A stretch of 64,000 bases of DNA from Limnanthes douglasii subsp. nivea (GCA_036936605.1 JAUPFV010000001.1:345723081-345787080); one strand, 5' to 3'; shown: positions 10,857 to 22,253, counted from the stretch's first letter. The notes: generated by a model from the letters alone, not told the origin. Numbers and translations: made by a program.

Positions 10857-11371
10857 TCCTCTCTTAGTTGACAAGAATTTCATCGAATTCACAACCATCA
10901 CCATCAACAACCAAAATTATTTTATTTTATTTTTTTCAATTGTTACATTGGGAATTATAATTGTTGCCCTTATCGGAATAAGATAAATTTTCTCGAGAAT
11001 TCCTTATTCGAAGTCACAAAGCCATCCAATTGATGAAAAAATAGTTTCGAAAGCCTTTTCATAGCCTGAAAACAACACCTCATGTCCAGTTGATGAAAAA
11101 AATTGGTTTCAAAAACCTCTTCATAGCCCGAGATATCATCTCGATAAGCAAGTTTTACCTTAATCTCACGGTTGGTAGCCAATCTAAACTCCTCTAGTAA
11201 CCGATCAATATAATTGTCACCGAACCGCCTCATATGTCACCTTATACCAAACGATCTTCGAGATTTTCATGAACATAGATGTTGTTCTTTTCTGTAGACG
11301 TTGAATCAGATGAAATCAGAATTCAGAAACATGTTTGCCCCGTAGCAGGAAGTGAGGCTATGATACCAAAC
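10857..11371 (-). other. Internal region of the TRIM-like element
   Basis: About 515 bp. The minus-strand primer site TGGTATCATAGCC lies near 11,355-11,368 and the purine tract sits at 10,857-10,866. A minus-strand frame of 87 codons (10,970-11,233) contains two similar FFHQLD segments but matches no family I recognise. In the second 41-kb copy a substitution breaks it, so I do not call it a gene. Confidence 0.65.
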
Positions 11372-11691
11372 TGATGACGCGGCGGAAATATAAGAAGAAA
11401 AACGATAGATAAAACCTTAATTCAAGGGTAACATAATGAAACCCTAATCTAAGGGTAACAAAAATTGAAATTTTCAGAGATAAAAAATGTATTATTCCAA
11501 AAACTTCAAAATAACTTAAGGTATATGAGGCTTTATATAAGAGCTACTCAAAACCCTAAATTAAAATACAAAGAAATAAAATAATATTTTGAAATAAAAT
11601 AAAATAAAATCTTAATACGATTATATTTGAATAATATAAGATATTTGAATAAAATTAAAAAGGTTATGTTTGAACTTTCTAGGCTACATCA
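11372..11691 (-). repeat. LTR C (5' LTR) of the TRIM-like element, 320 bp
   Basis: Begins TGATGACG and ends GGCTACATCA, with inverted termini TGATG/CATCA. It is adjacent to the primer-binding site on its left, so it is the 5' LTR of a leftward-transcribed element. Confidence 0.78.
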
Positions 11692-12029
11692 AATTCTTAA
11701 CAAGTTCTTGGCGTTATTCATATAACAACAATATGTCATTCTCTATAGGCTTACCTAGTTGTTGTAATGTCAAGACATTGGAGTTTTTGGGTGTCTAAAT
11801 TATACACAAAAAAGTATCTTTCAAAATATTTAAGAAAGTATTACCTTTACAATTTAGTCAACTATGCCCATGTTATTACTAACAAGAAACAGCGATGCGT
11901 GAGTCAAAAGATCCATAAAAATACAACTGATCGACAACACTGAATCCGGTAACCATAAAAACATAACACTTGCGTCTAGGTATGAGGATCTTGGGATCAC
12001 TTCTCGTGTTCTATTCACTTCTGGTGCGT
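11692..12029 (-). pseudogene. MAP-kinase-like relic, upstream portion
   Basis: Homologous to 34,690-34,950, where the kinase motifs are clearer. Shared landmarks are the stretch around CAACAATATGTCATTC, the retained intron ending in TTGCAG (minus strand), and a segment equivalent to LWSLGCIF. It ends at 12,029 against AT-rich tandem repeats, with a small duplication of CACTTCT(C/G)GTG at the junction. Confidence 0.55.
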
Positions 12030-12485
12030 TATATTATAATTTTAAAATATTATAAGGTATGTTATTATAACTTTGTTATTACACTTCGGATAATATTATA
12101 ATTGAATATAAAAATTATAAGTGTTGTTGTTTTGATATTATTTACTAGTACAGATGTTATTATTATTTTATAAACCAAAATCATATATTATAATTTTAAA
12201 ATATTATAAGGTATGTTATTATAATTTTCTTATTACATTTTGAAAATCATTATAGGTTGAATATAAAAATTATAAGTGTTGTTGTATTTTGATATTATTT
12301 ACTAGTATAAGAGTTGCTATTATTTTATAAACCAAAATCATATATTATAATTTTAAAACATTGTAAGGTATCTTATTATAATTTTTTTATTACACTTTGA
12401 ATATTATTATAGTTTGAATATAAAAATTATAAGTGTTTTTGTATTTTGATATTATTTACTAGTACAAGTGTTGTTATTATATTGA
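12030..12485. repeat. AT-rich tandem repeat, ~155-bp unit x 3
   Basis: Units start at 12,030, 12,184 and 12,341 with TATATTATAATTTTAAAA, and each contains AAAATTATAAGTGTT and GATATTATTTACTAGTA. Units differ by several substitutions and small indels. Confidence 0.85.
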
Positions 12486-12593
12486 AAGTTAAATATTTAT
12501 TTTTATTTTATTTAATCGTTCACAGTTTGTACTCTTGATGGGCAAGAGTTGTACTACTGTTTGCAAATTATACTAAAAAATCTAAAAACCTTA

Positions 12594-14610
12594 TTACAAA
12601 CAGCATTCATCTTGGTTTTCTTTAACTTCAAGATCTTCAGAGTCATTTGCTTCATTTTCATCTTTAGCTTCTACCATAATTTCTTGTTCAAGTGCACCTT
12701 CATAATTATTTGGATATTCATCAAAAATGTCGTCTACAGTCATTTCCTTTCTAAACTCTATATCTTGCATCCCATTATCCGTCGGAGTACAATCCTTGAT
12801 TTCCACAAGCATTCCAAGTGTATTTCCCACCAATCTTGTTCTCTTAGTCGTGTATTACAACCTTCATTGACTAAAAGCACACTAACATGCAACTATAGAC
12901 ATAGGTATTGCAAAAATATCTTTAGCCAACCTGTTAAGAATATAAAACTCATCAGTTTTGGTACTCCGCCATCTTAAGATATTAAGCGACCCGCCATCGG
13001 TAAATTTGTTAAATGAAACCTAGTTCTCAAATATCTAGCCATTTCATTATCAGCTTAAAGAGTTTCTCTAAAATTCTATCAATCTAACATCGTCATTTGT
13101 ATATAGTTAGTATGGGTTCTCCATATACCTCAAATATTATTACCCTTTACATTTAAAGTTGTAGGAGCTGTATTTGGTCTGTATCTTTCAGCATGCCTAT
13201 TATACATTGTAAAATTTAATCATATACTTCTTAAATATACCCTTGAGGGTCAACGATAACATGATCAAGAAATTATAAGGCTTTATAAAAATATTTAACT
13301 AGTAATTCAACTTGAGGTTTTCGTGAAAAAAATATCCAAAATGCACCCAACAAAATAAGCCATCGGATAGGATAAAAATACTTCACAACCTTTTCTTTGA
13401 TGTCGGGCACCATAGCTTTACATAAATTCTTATATCTAAATTCATCCATATGCATGACAAGATTAGTAATCGAGAAAATGGTCAAGTGAATGTTAGGAGT
13501 ATATAGCGTAGAAAAGGTTTTAGTTGCATCTTTGAAAAACTTTTTAAACCGTAACATGCTAGCACAATAAACCCAATTTTTATTTTCACGAATTCTCTTT
13601 GGATAATATCTATTATAAAGCATAGCAATCTCTTCTTTAAATAGAAAATTACATGCAAGAAACATATCTGTATAATTCCATCTAGTTTCGCCATCTAAAA
13701 TAAAAAATTTATATGTTTTCCAATTAAGAATAACAAGATCTTTAAACTCTCTCTTTTTAGTAGCCGAGTTCGTGTAATATAGGATCCCCGCTTTAATAGG
13801 ACTAATAAAATAGTCCGCAATCATACTTATTCTATCTTTTGCAACTACTTGAAGTATATGGCATAAACATTTAGTGTGAAATAATTTAAGAAATATAGGA
13901 TTACAATCATTTTTAAGTAAACCAATAGTTGATATCTTCATAGATGAATTGTCAAAGGAAATAGACATAATTTTATTTTTAATTTCAAGATAGTTCATGC
14001 ACTCGACTATAATCTCTCTAATTGCATGTGTGTTGTGTTTTCCAATAGATAAAAATCATACAACTCTTCTTTGGAGTACCTATTTGGGATCTATCCAATG
14101 GAAGGGTAACACACAACATATCAAAATCACTAAAAGTAGTTATATCACTAGTAAGCGAAACATTTCATGGTAAAGCTAGCATAGTATTAATAATTTTTTG
14201 TTTTCTCTGTAAATAATATTATAAGCTTAGCAATCGCGTAGAGTTACGTGGAATGTGTGTGGCTCGTGGGTTTACCCCACTACATATCCAATTTTCATAT
14301 TTTGAATTATCGCAAAATAAAAAGTTGTGAACTACCAACCACATAAATTATTGTTTGTTCCATATATATATTTTGATTAAACTCAAAAGCAATGACAGTT
14401 TGAGGGTCTGTAGATTTATTCCCCTTTTCGTTAATTTTAAAAGGGTCGGAAATATTATGAGACACTGAATCTCTCGACATACCTACAGTGCCACAATCTC
14501 TATTTCTGACCTTATCAACATAACATTTTGAGCAATGGTTAAACTTAGCGGATGTACTATCATAATTTTCATTAAAGTGATCCCATGTTCAAGATGTTTG
14601 ATTTTGAGAC
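12594..14610 (-). pseudogene. hAT-superfamily transposase relic (BED zinc finger, RICESLEEPER-like)
   Basis: Reading leftward: a BED-finger remnant near 14,480-14,600 (TWDHFNENYD, AKFNHCSKCYVDK, then VSHN), then a longer open frame at 13,273-13,998. That frame has CLCHILQVVAKD, GETRWNYTDMFL, FKDATKTFSTLYTPN and YKNLCKAM, all in the order found in plant hAT transposases. The dimerisation region survives as LAKDIFAIPMSIVA near 12,900-12,935, followed by a short acidic frame to 12,594. Stops and frameshifts separate the pieces. In the other copy LAKD reads LDKD. Confidence 0.82.
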
Positions 14611-15292
14611 TTCGACCAACCATTGGTACTACTACCACCACTCTCGTGGGAGGAAAGCGTTTCAAAGTGAGGGGATTATCTGGGAATACCATCTATAAAA
14701 TTTAGATCAAATATAAATGGTTTCGTAAACGTTAGGTTCGTTTTTGCTATGTTTAGAGTCATTTAAAAACTTAAAAAATGTTTGAGAAATTGAATTAAAA
14801 TATTTTGATTTTTTTTAAATATGCAAAAAAACACTAATCAAAAGTAATATCACTAAAACTAATACCCAAAAATATTGCAAATTAATTAACGGTAAATTAA
14901 AACTAATACTAACGAATATCACCAATAAAAAATTTATTTAGTTTTTTAAAAAAATTAACAAATAACAAGTAATCGAAACTAATATAACAACCAAATAAAT
15001 GGAAACATTATACAAAGCTATTAATTCAGCAAGTATAATGTTACCACAATCAAATTTGATTGATTTTATCGAATACAAATGTTGATCAATAAAAAAGAGA
15101 GTAACTAAAGACTAAATAAGCAATGTTGTATATAAATAACTGAAATCAAGAACTAATGCTTTCATATAATTCATAGGAGAAGTAGAGATATTGAGATTAG
15201 TTTTGAGAGATGAGTAAGTTGTGAATGATTTTCCCTTATATCTATAGAGGAACAACACACACAAAAATAAAGATATCCAAATTCTTGACGCG

Positions 15293-15326
15293 CCCAACGA
15301 CTAGTTTGAATAAACTAGTCGTTGGG
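15293..15326. repeat. Perfect inverted repeat upstream of the plus-strand pseudogene
   Basis: CCCAACGACTAGTTT, 4-nt spacer GAAT, AAACTAGTCGTTGGG. A degenerate second copy (GAACGTCTAGTTTCAAAC...TTCGTTGG) follows at about 15,357-15,386. It lies between a minus-strand hAT relic and a plus-strand ORF, about 120 bp before a TATA box. It could be a terminal or subterminal transposon motif or a promoter element. Confidence 0.85.
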
Positions 15327-15445
15327 AATTCGACTATCTAAATTCTTGACGCGCCTGAACGTCTAGTTTCAAACTATTCGTTGGGGATTACTATGATATC
15401 TGAATTAATAATTTGGATATCTAAATTTAAATGGAAAAAAAAACA

Positions 15446-15453
15446 TATAAATA
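15446..15453 (+). promoter_or_regulatory. Candidate TATA box
   Basis: TATAAATA, 148 bp before the ATG at 15,594, followed by an A/C-rich leader (TTCTTCACACC). Spacing suits a plant RNA polymerase II promoter for the pseudogene that follows. Confidence 0.5.
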
Positions 15454-15593
15454 GGTGGTTTGCACATATAATTTCTTCACACCATGAACACCCAACATTC
15501 AGATTATATTTTTTTTACTCTCCCTAAAAAACAATTCTCTTTCAAACATAAAAACACTTACATTATTATTAATGTATTCAAAAACATCAAAGC

Positions 15594-17002
15594 ATGTCCG
15601 GAGAGGTTCGTCCTCGTCGAAAAGAAGAACAAGTTCCGAAAGAATTTTTTGGTTTCCAGAAGTAGAACGATCTGAGACAATTGAACATCAGAGTGAAGGA
15701 GAGGTTTGCGTTCAAAACGAGCAAACACCACGAGGGGAAGTCGGAATCTACTCGAGTATGTATTTGGATTTCGAAGAACTTATCCGAGTTCATGGTATGC
15801 AAAATATTTTCAATCATCTTGATGGTCAAAGAGGCTTGGGTTGGTTAAATCTTGGTACATTCCATTGCGATTGGTATATCGAATTAGTAAAACAATTTTA
15901 TGTATTTGCACGTATATTTCTTAATTATACTCGAAGTTTAGGAATGAGGTTCACAATTAATGGTCTTGCATATAGTTTTTTTGAAAGGGACTTTGAAAAA
16001 ATAATGTATTTTGAACAATGATATAGTGGTGAAACATTGTCGTCGGTGTTTCTTCCCCGTATGAAATGGGGTAATGATTGACCTATATCCTTCGATGAGG
16101 CAGTGGAATATCTGAGTAGTGGTCAAGAGAAATCAAATGTTAATGGTAAACGTAAAGCTTTAAGATCTATTTTGTATGGTCAAGAAATATTAGCTTTGAA
16201 ATTAGTTAATAGTTGTTTAATTCATACTACTTAGAAATTATTCATAATTGTCTTATATTCAAACATTTTTAACTGCTGCTATTTTAAAAATGAAGGGGAT
16301 AATTAATGGTTCGTTTGATCGTTTAACATATGGATTTCAAAGTTGGGGGTCAAGTTACATTATTAGATGATATTAACTCATTGTTTTGTTAAAAAAGGTG
16401 GACGTGAGTATGTACACTCCAACTAAGGTTAGTAAAATTTGTGCTATATGTAGGAACTCTTTAAGATTGCAAGATATATACTCTTGGGAGGGAGAGTTAT
16501 GGTCAAAATGGCAGGCATAAAGTTACATTTAACCTTTGCAGGATATATGACAACTAAACAGTGTTATCAAACCACTTAATCCACCTCATGGATACGCTCA
16601 AAGAACTGCAGCAACAGACCGCTTCCAACGCGGATAGTTCTTCTCACTAACAACAATAAATTTCTGATCGCCAATATGCTGAGTGGGTGCATATTAAACA
16701 AGAGAAGTGGCATGGTCAACACGAGCAGTGTCAACACGAGTAGTGACATGGTGAACAAGAGCAGTGGCATGATCAACAAGAGCAATAACATAATCAACTA
16801 GAGCTATGATATAATGAAAGTCGTGCATCCCATCTGGAACAATAAGATGATGGAGAACGTGAATTTGGATTTGATTAACGATAAGTTGCAAGCCAAGCTT
16901 CCAACTGGTCCATACTTGATTAACGATGAGTTGCAAGCCAAGCTTCCTACTAGTCCACACGCCACACCACCACTTTTCAATTATGAAGATCAAGTTCCTT
17001 AG
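15594..17002 (+). pseudogene. Putative plant transposon protein, degenerate, with QW-rich C-terminal repeats
   Basis: Starts MSGEVRPRRKEEQ and, after a frameshift, reads WFPEVERSE, SSMYLDFEELIRVHGM, NHLDGQRGLGWLNLG and ELVKQFYVFAR. This composition resembles proteins annotated 'putative plant transposon protein' in plant genomes. A TGA at 16,021 and more stops break the frame, which resumes as SFDEAVEYLSSGQ and QEILALKLVN. From about 16,668 the sequence encodes imperfect repeats rich in Gln-Glu-Gln-Trp-His (EKWHGQHEQ, GEQEQWHDQQEQ) with four stops, then ends at NYEDQVP*. Function unknown. It is divergent from the neighbouring hAT relic. Confidence 0.6.
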
Positions 17003-18042
17003 TTTTTTTCCTACATTTGATTGTATTAGCATTTAAATTGTAATGTTTTTCTTTTTTATTTGATTACACGGCGTTGTTATTTGGTTTAATTAATGAATTG
17101 TTTTGCTTTGCTTTACTTATATGTTTTATTAATTGTTAATTAAATATCTTTCAATTTTATTTTTTTATTTACAATTATACAAGTAATATATGTGTATGTA
17201 TATACGTATACAATTCTAAAAGCTTTAAATATATAGGTGAAATATCTAATACTTTGAATATCCAATAAACTACTTAAAACATCTTAACATATACTCTTAC
17301 TACTTGAAACTTGAAAGATCTAAAGAAGTAAAGCACTGAACTAAAAGTATATAATAGTTAAAAGAATCTAAAAAATCCAACAACTTTACAAAAATATAGT
17401 GTTTAAAGATCTAAATGAAATTAGATATCTAATAGTTATAAAACAAATATCAAATATATATTATAATTATTTTGTTTACGATAATACGTAGCTTAATTAT
17501 TGAAATTCAAATATATAAACGCATACAAATTATTATTTTTATAACTCTATAAAAATACTTAAAAATATATAGTGTTTAAAGATCTAAATAAAAGTAGATA
17601 TTGTAATAGTTAGATATTATAAATATTTTTTTTAGAATTTTAAATAAAATATTATAATATCTTAATATAATTATAAAAAATATCAAAATAAAGATTACAA
17701 GTACTTTGTTTACCATCTACTATCTTACTTATTAAAATTCGAATTAATTAGGGCATACAAATGATTATTTTTAAAATGTATAAAAAATGCTTTAAACAGT
17801 TTTTAAATATCTAATAGTTAAATATTATAAATAGTTTTTCAGTATTAAATAAACTATTTATAATATCTAAATATAATTAAAAAATATCAAACAAAATATT
17901 ATAAGTATTTCGTTTACGATATACATATCTTAATTATTGAGATTCGAATTAATTAACGCATATAATTTTTTTTTTAATAATCGTATAAAAGCGATGGAAT
18001 TAAATATAATGCAGATCTGTATGACCACGGATATATACAAGT
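17003..18042. repeat. AT-rich spacer with a ~175-225-bp tandem repeat (about 17,392-17,990)
   Basis: Three diverged units share GTGTTTAAAGATCTAAAT or related starts, AATAGTTA(A/G)ATATTATAA, TTTGTTTACGATA and a block ending GCATACAAATTATTA. No coding signal. The one 1-bp length difference between the 41-kb copies is in the T-run near 17,968. Confidence 0.7.
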
Positions 18043-18790
18043 TTATGGATCATTAACGAAAACATCAAAGTATGATGGTTTTTCGCCCGTCACGAGTACG
18101 ATCATGATGTAAGATGTAACCAATAACATAAGTGTGCTAGATGTGATGAAAATAGTTAATAATTTTTTAGCTATATTAGGCAACATTTTGCTGCACAGAT
18201 GTTTATCCGCATTTGCATCTAAGTGCATGACAAAATCGGTAAAATTCCATGTTCCTATGCATACACATCTCATAAACATATGTAACACATTCCTTAAATA
18301 CATAATCACGTAAAAGAATATCATAAGTAGAGTTTCATCTAGTTTCAAATCTAAAATTACTATATTTTAATTTATTTCCATTAATCTTAACCATTTTTTT
18401 GTTGACGTTTTCTAGAATCCAAGCTAATTAAAAGTACAACCTTCTGTTTAAATATCATCTTTATTCATCATTTGTAGCCAATTGAGTCTTAACAGATGCA
18501 CTATTAAAATAAATTTCCATAATTTTATCCTTAACATTAGAATAATGCTTAAATTATAAATATCTTCCGTAATTTGAGAGATAATGTGTTTCGCAATAGA
18601 ACAAGAACATATATCCAATTAACATCAATTCAATATAAAGTAACACACATAATTTTAAACTAAAAAAGTAATGTTATATTATTAATAAAACAAACTTTCC
18701 ATGACAAACAAAAAATATTATTACAGATGGGTACTCCAAACTAACGACATAGGGTCAGATTTCATCTAAGGGGAAATTTATACCTAAAAT
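18043..18790 (-). pseudogene. Second hAT transposase relic
   Basis: Minus-strand pieces read RFETR*NSTYDIL (compare ETRWNSTY of plant hAT transposases), FTDFVMHLDANADKHLCSK and MLPNIAKKLL, then VIGYILHH. These correspond to the central and late parts of a hAT transposase. Multiple stops. About 700 bp is alignable by eye with 36,385-37,255, where the same Tat relic also lies immediately to the right. Confidence 0.55.
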
Positions 18791-18807
18791 CCGATGAGCC
18801 AGATAAT

Positions 18808-19438
18808 ATGAAGCAATGTCAAAATGATCGATCCCCTAAAGCCCACAAAGAATCCAAAAATGATCATCAAGCTAAACATTATTCTAGCATTTCTATCGAA
18901 GGTTCAACAACATACTCAGAAGTTTTATCATCTTCTTTGAGCAGTAATCATTTTTGTAAGAAAAATAAAGGGCAGCTGCAATGTAAAAAACATTTGAAAA
19001 ACATACAATAAAACTAGTAAAAATAATTCTTTTTAAAAAAGTAAAAGATCCAAACTAGTAAGGGAAAAATGAAAGAATATGAGTGGAAAATGAAAGGCTC
19101 AGATGACCATAACATAAATCGTTGGCTCAATGGATAATTTGTCAAGAAATCTGAGCCTCAAAAGTTTTTCCACTCCTAACGAGGATTACATGCTTAGTCA
19201 ATGACATAATATAATACAATCGCATTTGTCTTTAAAAATCCTCTACAGACACCATCCTAGACATTTTGAAATTTTAAAAATGAAACAATATGATGGGAGC
19301 CAAGGCCCCGATAACCACCTTGAGCAATTAAAAAATTTCATGATGATTTTTTATGATGACGACAAGCTATTATGTAGAGCATTTTTGCAAACTTTCAAGG
19401 ATAGTTCCTTGAAGTGGTATAATAGCGACCATTTATGA
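18808..19438 (+). pseudogene. Tat gag relic
   Basis: A Ser/Lys-rich N-terminal piece (HKESKNDHQAKHYSS) and a capsid piece at 19,226-19,438 (KMKQYDGSQGPDNHLEQLKN, DDDKLLCRAFLQTFKDSSL, KWYN). The match to the younger element's SALKWYNSLP region is clear. Frames are separated by stops, and a deletion follows KWYN. Confidence 0.8.
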
Positions 19439-19540
19439 TAAGGCAAAGAATGTTGTAAAATTATGAATGCCTGCACCTATCCAGACTTCGATGGAAAATC
19501 GAAACACAAGAACAGAACCATAGTATGGTTTGCATGAAAC

Positions 19541-19720
19541 TCTGCTTATGTTATTGGGGAGTTCGAATGAGAAGCAATTCTTAGCAAATGACCATTTAAG
19601 AAAATTATGATAGTCTTTTTGTGGTGGTATATTCTGACCCCTTATAATGCAATCTTTGGAAGACTTTGGCTGTTAAAGATGCATGTAGTTGCATCAAAAA
19701 TTCATTAATGAGGATGTGAC
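19541..19720 (+). pseudogene. Tat protease relic (C-terminal part)
   Basis: Pieces VIGEFE, PYNAIFGRLWLLKMHVVAS match the younger element's VIGEFEEEV and YNAILGRSWLSRMHAVAS. The active-site half has been lost in a deletion. Confidence 0.7.
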
Positions 19721-19740
19721 TGGCGTACCACCTAGTGTTA

Positions 19741-20340
19741 TTTTCCATAAGTTGTCTATGTGATCTGTTGCGGGCCCAGTAAACTAAAGAATGGGGGTTT
19801 TTTCCAAAGAGAAATATGAAGTTATTGTTAAAGAGGTAGACAAACTAACAAATATGGGACATATTTGGGAATCTCGGTATCTATTATGAGCAACAAATCC
19901 AGTACTTGTAAAAAGGAAGAATGGTAAATGGAGAATGTGTATGTATTTCACACATGTCAACAGAGCATTTCTCAAGGATCCTTTTATAGTTTCTCGAATT
20001 GATCAGTTGGTGGATTCAATCTCGGGAAATAAGTTGATGTCTTTTATAGAGGTTATTGTTGGGTAAAATCATATAAAAATGGATCTGAATGACAAGGATC
20101 ATACTACGTTTATTACTGAAAGGAGGCTGCACTTTTACATAGTAATGTCATTCGGGTTGAAGAATGTTGGGGCTATTAACCATCGCTTAGTTAATAAAGC
20201 ATTTGTCAGACAGATGCAAAAGAATGTTGAAGTTTATATTGATGATATGATGATAAAATTTCCAAAGAAGGAGGATCATTTACTCGACCTCAAATAAACT
20301 TTCTCTAATTTGGAGGCCATTAATTTGAAGTTGAATACGA
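19741..20340 (+). pseudogene. Tat reverse transcriptase relic
   Basis: KNGKWRMCMYFTHVNRAF, SRIDQLVDSISGNKLMSF, MSFGLKNVGAI(N)HRLVNKAF and VEVYIDDMMIKF are recognisable, broken by several stops. The catalytic YIDD is intact. In the second copy Asn of HRLVNK context reads Tyr (AIYHRL). Confidence 0.85.
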
Positions 20341-20399
20341 TCCGAAAATATTTTGGGGTACGTTATTAATGAGAAAGAGATCCAGACTGCTCAACATAA

Positions 20400-21006
20400 T
20401 TAGAGGCATTGTTAGCTATGGGTCCTCCTCGGTCCATAAAAATAGTTCAAATATTAATTGGAAGTCTGACAGGTTTGAATAGGTTTCTTTCAAGGTCATC
20501 GAATAAATATGCTTAGTTCTTCCAAGTATTAACGAACGCTAAAGAATTTAATTGGTCTCCAAATTGTGATAAGGCATTCCTTGAAATTATAATACATTTA
20601 TCTTCAACTAAAATTATGTTCAAACTGTTCATATGAGAAAGACTTTATGTATATCTGGCGGTATCAGATTATGCTTTAAGTGTAGTGTTAGTTCTAAAGG
20701 TTGACAATTACCATCACCCAATTTAATACGTTAGCAAACTTTTGTTGGATTGTGAGAAAATGTACTTAAAGCTAGGAAAGTTAGCTTTAGCTTTGGTAAT
20801 AACGGCCAAGAAAATGAGGCATTATTTCAAAGCGCACTTCATCACGGTCCGAACTTCTTTTCCATTTAAAATGTATTGTAAAAACCGGATCTATCGGGTC
20901 AAATAACCAAGTCGTTTGTGGAATTGGGGGAACTATGATATTGATTTCGCACCTCGAATAACAATCAAAGCTCAAGCTGTAGTAGATTTCTTGGTCGAGT
21001 TCCATT
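20400..21006 (+). pseudogene. Tat RNase H relic
   Basis: Plus-strand pieces equivalent to LTGRLAALNRFI (reads SLTGLNRF), YLAVSDYALSVVLV, and LKLGKLALALVITAKKMR, followed by DIDFAPRITIKAQAVVDFLV. Several frameshifts and stops. Confidence 0.75.
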
Positions 21007-21051
21007 AGAGAGTACCTGTATATAATATTTTATTAATAATCTTGGAAAATA

Positions 21052-21495
21052 GTGGGTAATTCGAACAGACGAAGGATCAAGCATGGTAGATTGTGGGGTA
21101 TGAATTTTCTTACTCACCCTTTTGGAGACTCAATGTACCAAGTTGTACGTTTTGGTTTAAATAATGAAGCATATTGTGAAGCATCCATAATTGGTTTAAG
21201 CCTTGCTCAAATGTGTGGTGCCAAAAGAATTTGATTGTTGAGTGATTCGTAACTCCTTATACATCAAGCACAGGGACAATCACAGTGAAAGAAAGAGAAA
21301 TTAGTGAAGTATTTACAAGTATTAAGAGAATCTTCTGCTTTTTTTAAATGTGTAAAGTATGAGCATGTGCCAAGGGCTGAAAATTCAATGGGTGACTTGT
21401 TAGCTATTATTGCTTATTTCGAGGCATATCCTTGGGTTTTGGTGCAAGAATGCCCTTCCATGACAACAACCCTTAAAATGGAAGTTGGAACTTAG
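21052..21495 (+). pseudogene. Tat archaeal-type RNase H relic
   Basis: DSMYQVVRFGLNNEAYCEAS, IIGLSLAQMCGAKRI, then KYEHVPRAENSMGDLLAIIA match the second RNase H of the younger Tat (KMYQAICFAF, AAIAGLKLAY, PRAENELADSLATIA). Confidence 0.8.
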
Positions 21496-21599
21496 GAGAT
21501 TTTTCAAATATCTTCAATAGACATTCAAGTTTGGAGGTATGGGATCCAAGAATGCATCACTAAAGGAAGCCTTTCCGAAGACAAAAACATAGCTAAGTA

Positions 21600-21902
21600 A
21601 ATAAAGTTCAAAACAAACGGGTTTTCGGTTTTAAGAGGGGCCCTCTACAATAAATCTTTTAAAAAAACCTTTATTGCGCTGCCTTGGATCCAATGACTCA
21701 TAAGTAGTTCTATCTGATTTGCATGATGGGGAAGGTTATGTCCATTGTGGTTACAAAGCTCTAACAAGAAGGATCTTATTGACCATCTATCATTACATAT
21801 GCTAAAGAGATATTTGAAACATGTGTTCCTTGTAAGGATTTGGCAATTTAATAAATGTACAAGAAGTTCCTATGGAATCAATATCTGAATTGGTACCTTT
21901 TT
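21600..21902 (+). pseudogene. Tat integrase zinc-finger relic
   Basis: Broken frames give LDLHDGEGYVHCGYKALTRR-like sequence near 21,715-21,775 and KEIFETCVPCKDLA near 21,800-21,845. That is the H-x-C/C-x2-C part of an H2C2 finger. Homology stops at about 21,902, at the insert. Confidence 0.7.
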
Positions 21903-21938
21903 ATCTATATTTATTACTTACCATGGTATCAGATCAAG

Positions 21939-22220
21939 GTATGTGTGTTTTAGAGGTATGTGTGTTTTAGAGGTATGTGTGTTTCAGGTATGTGTGTTTG
22001 AGAGGTATGTGTGTTTGAGTAAAACAATTTGAGTGAGAGGTATGTGTGTCTGAATAAAACAATCTGAGTTGAGAGGTATGTGTGTCTGAGTAAAACAATT
22101 TCCAATCTGAGTGAGGTATGTGTGTCTGAGTGAAACACAAAAAGAGTGAGGTATGTGTGTCTGAGTGAAACACAAAAAGAGTGAGGTATGTGTGTCTGAG
22201 TGAAACACAAAAAGAGTGAG
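21939..22220. repeat. Minisatellite based on GGTATGTGTGT
   Basis: Spacing is irregular at the left and becomes a regular 35-bp unit (GGTATGTGTGTCTGAGTG, then AAACACAAAAAGAGTGA) repeated three times without change at 22,111-22,218. Repeats are contiguous, with no unique spacers. Confidence 0.92.
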
Positions 22221-22253
22221 ATATGTCTTGAAGTTTTCGCGTCTTCCGATGTG

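Larger units (their letters stand above)
9705..11691 (-). mobile_element. TRIM-like non-autonomous LTR element with three LTRs
   Basis: Order on the plus strand: LTR A (9,705-10,431, enlarged by a LINE tail), truncated internal (10,432-10,549), LTR B (about 10,550-10,856), full internal (10,857-11,371), LTR C (11,372-11,691). LTRs run TGATG...CATCA. On the minus strand the internal region begins with a TGGTATCATAGCC primer site and ends with an AAGAGAGGA purine tract next to LTR B, so transcription was leftward. No polymerase genes are present. It interrupts the MAP-kinase relic. Confidence 0.75.

Noticed and set aside
10970..11233. 87-codon frame in the TRIM interior as a real gene
   Set aside because: It is broken by a single substitution in the other copy, has no recognised homologue, and lies in an element type without coding capacity. 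Mentioned only as possible captured sequence.
12549..12977. Plus-strand frame of 142 codons rich in Phe/Ile (membrane-like)
   Set aside because: Antisense to the acidic C-terminal part of the hAT relic. The hydrophobic look comes from the complement of Glu/Asp codons.
21950..22210. Minus-strand open frames rich in Thr-His-Thr-Ser
   Set aside because: They are translations of the GGTATGTGTGT minisatellite, in overlapping frames.
22111..22218. Regular 35-bp repeats that could be mistaken for a CRISPR array
   Set aside because: Repeats are head-to-tail without unique spacers, no cas genes are present, and the surroundings are plant transposons.
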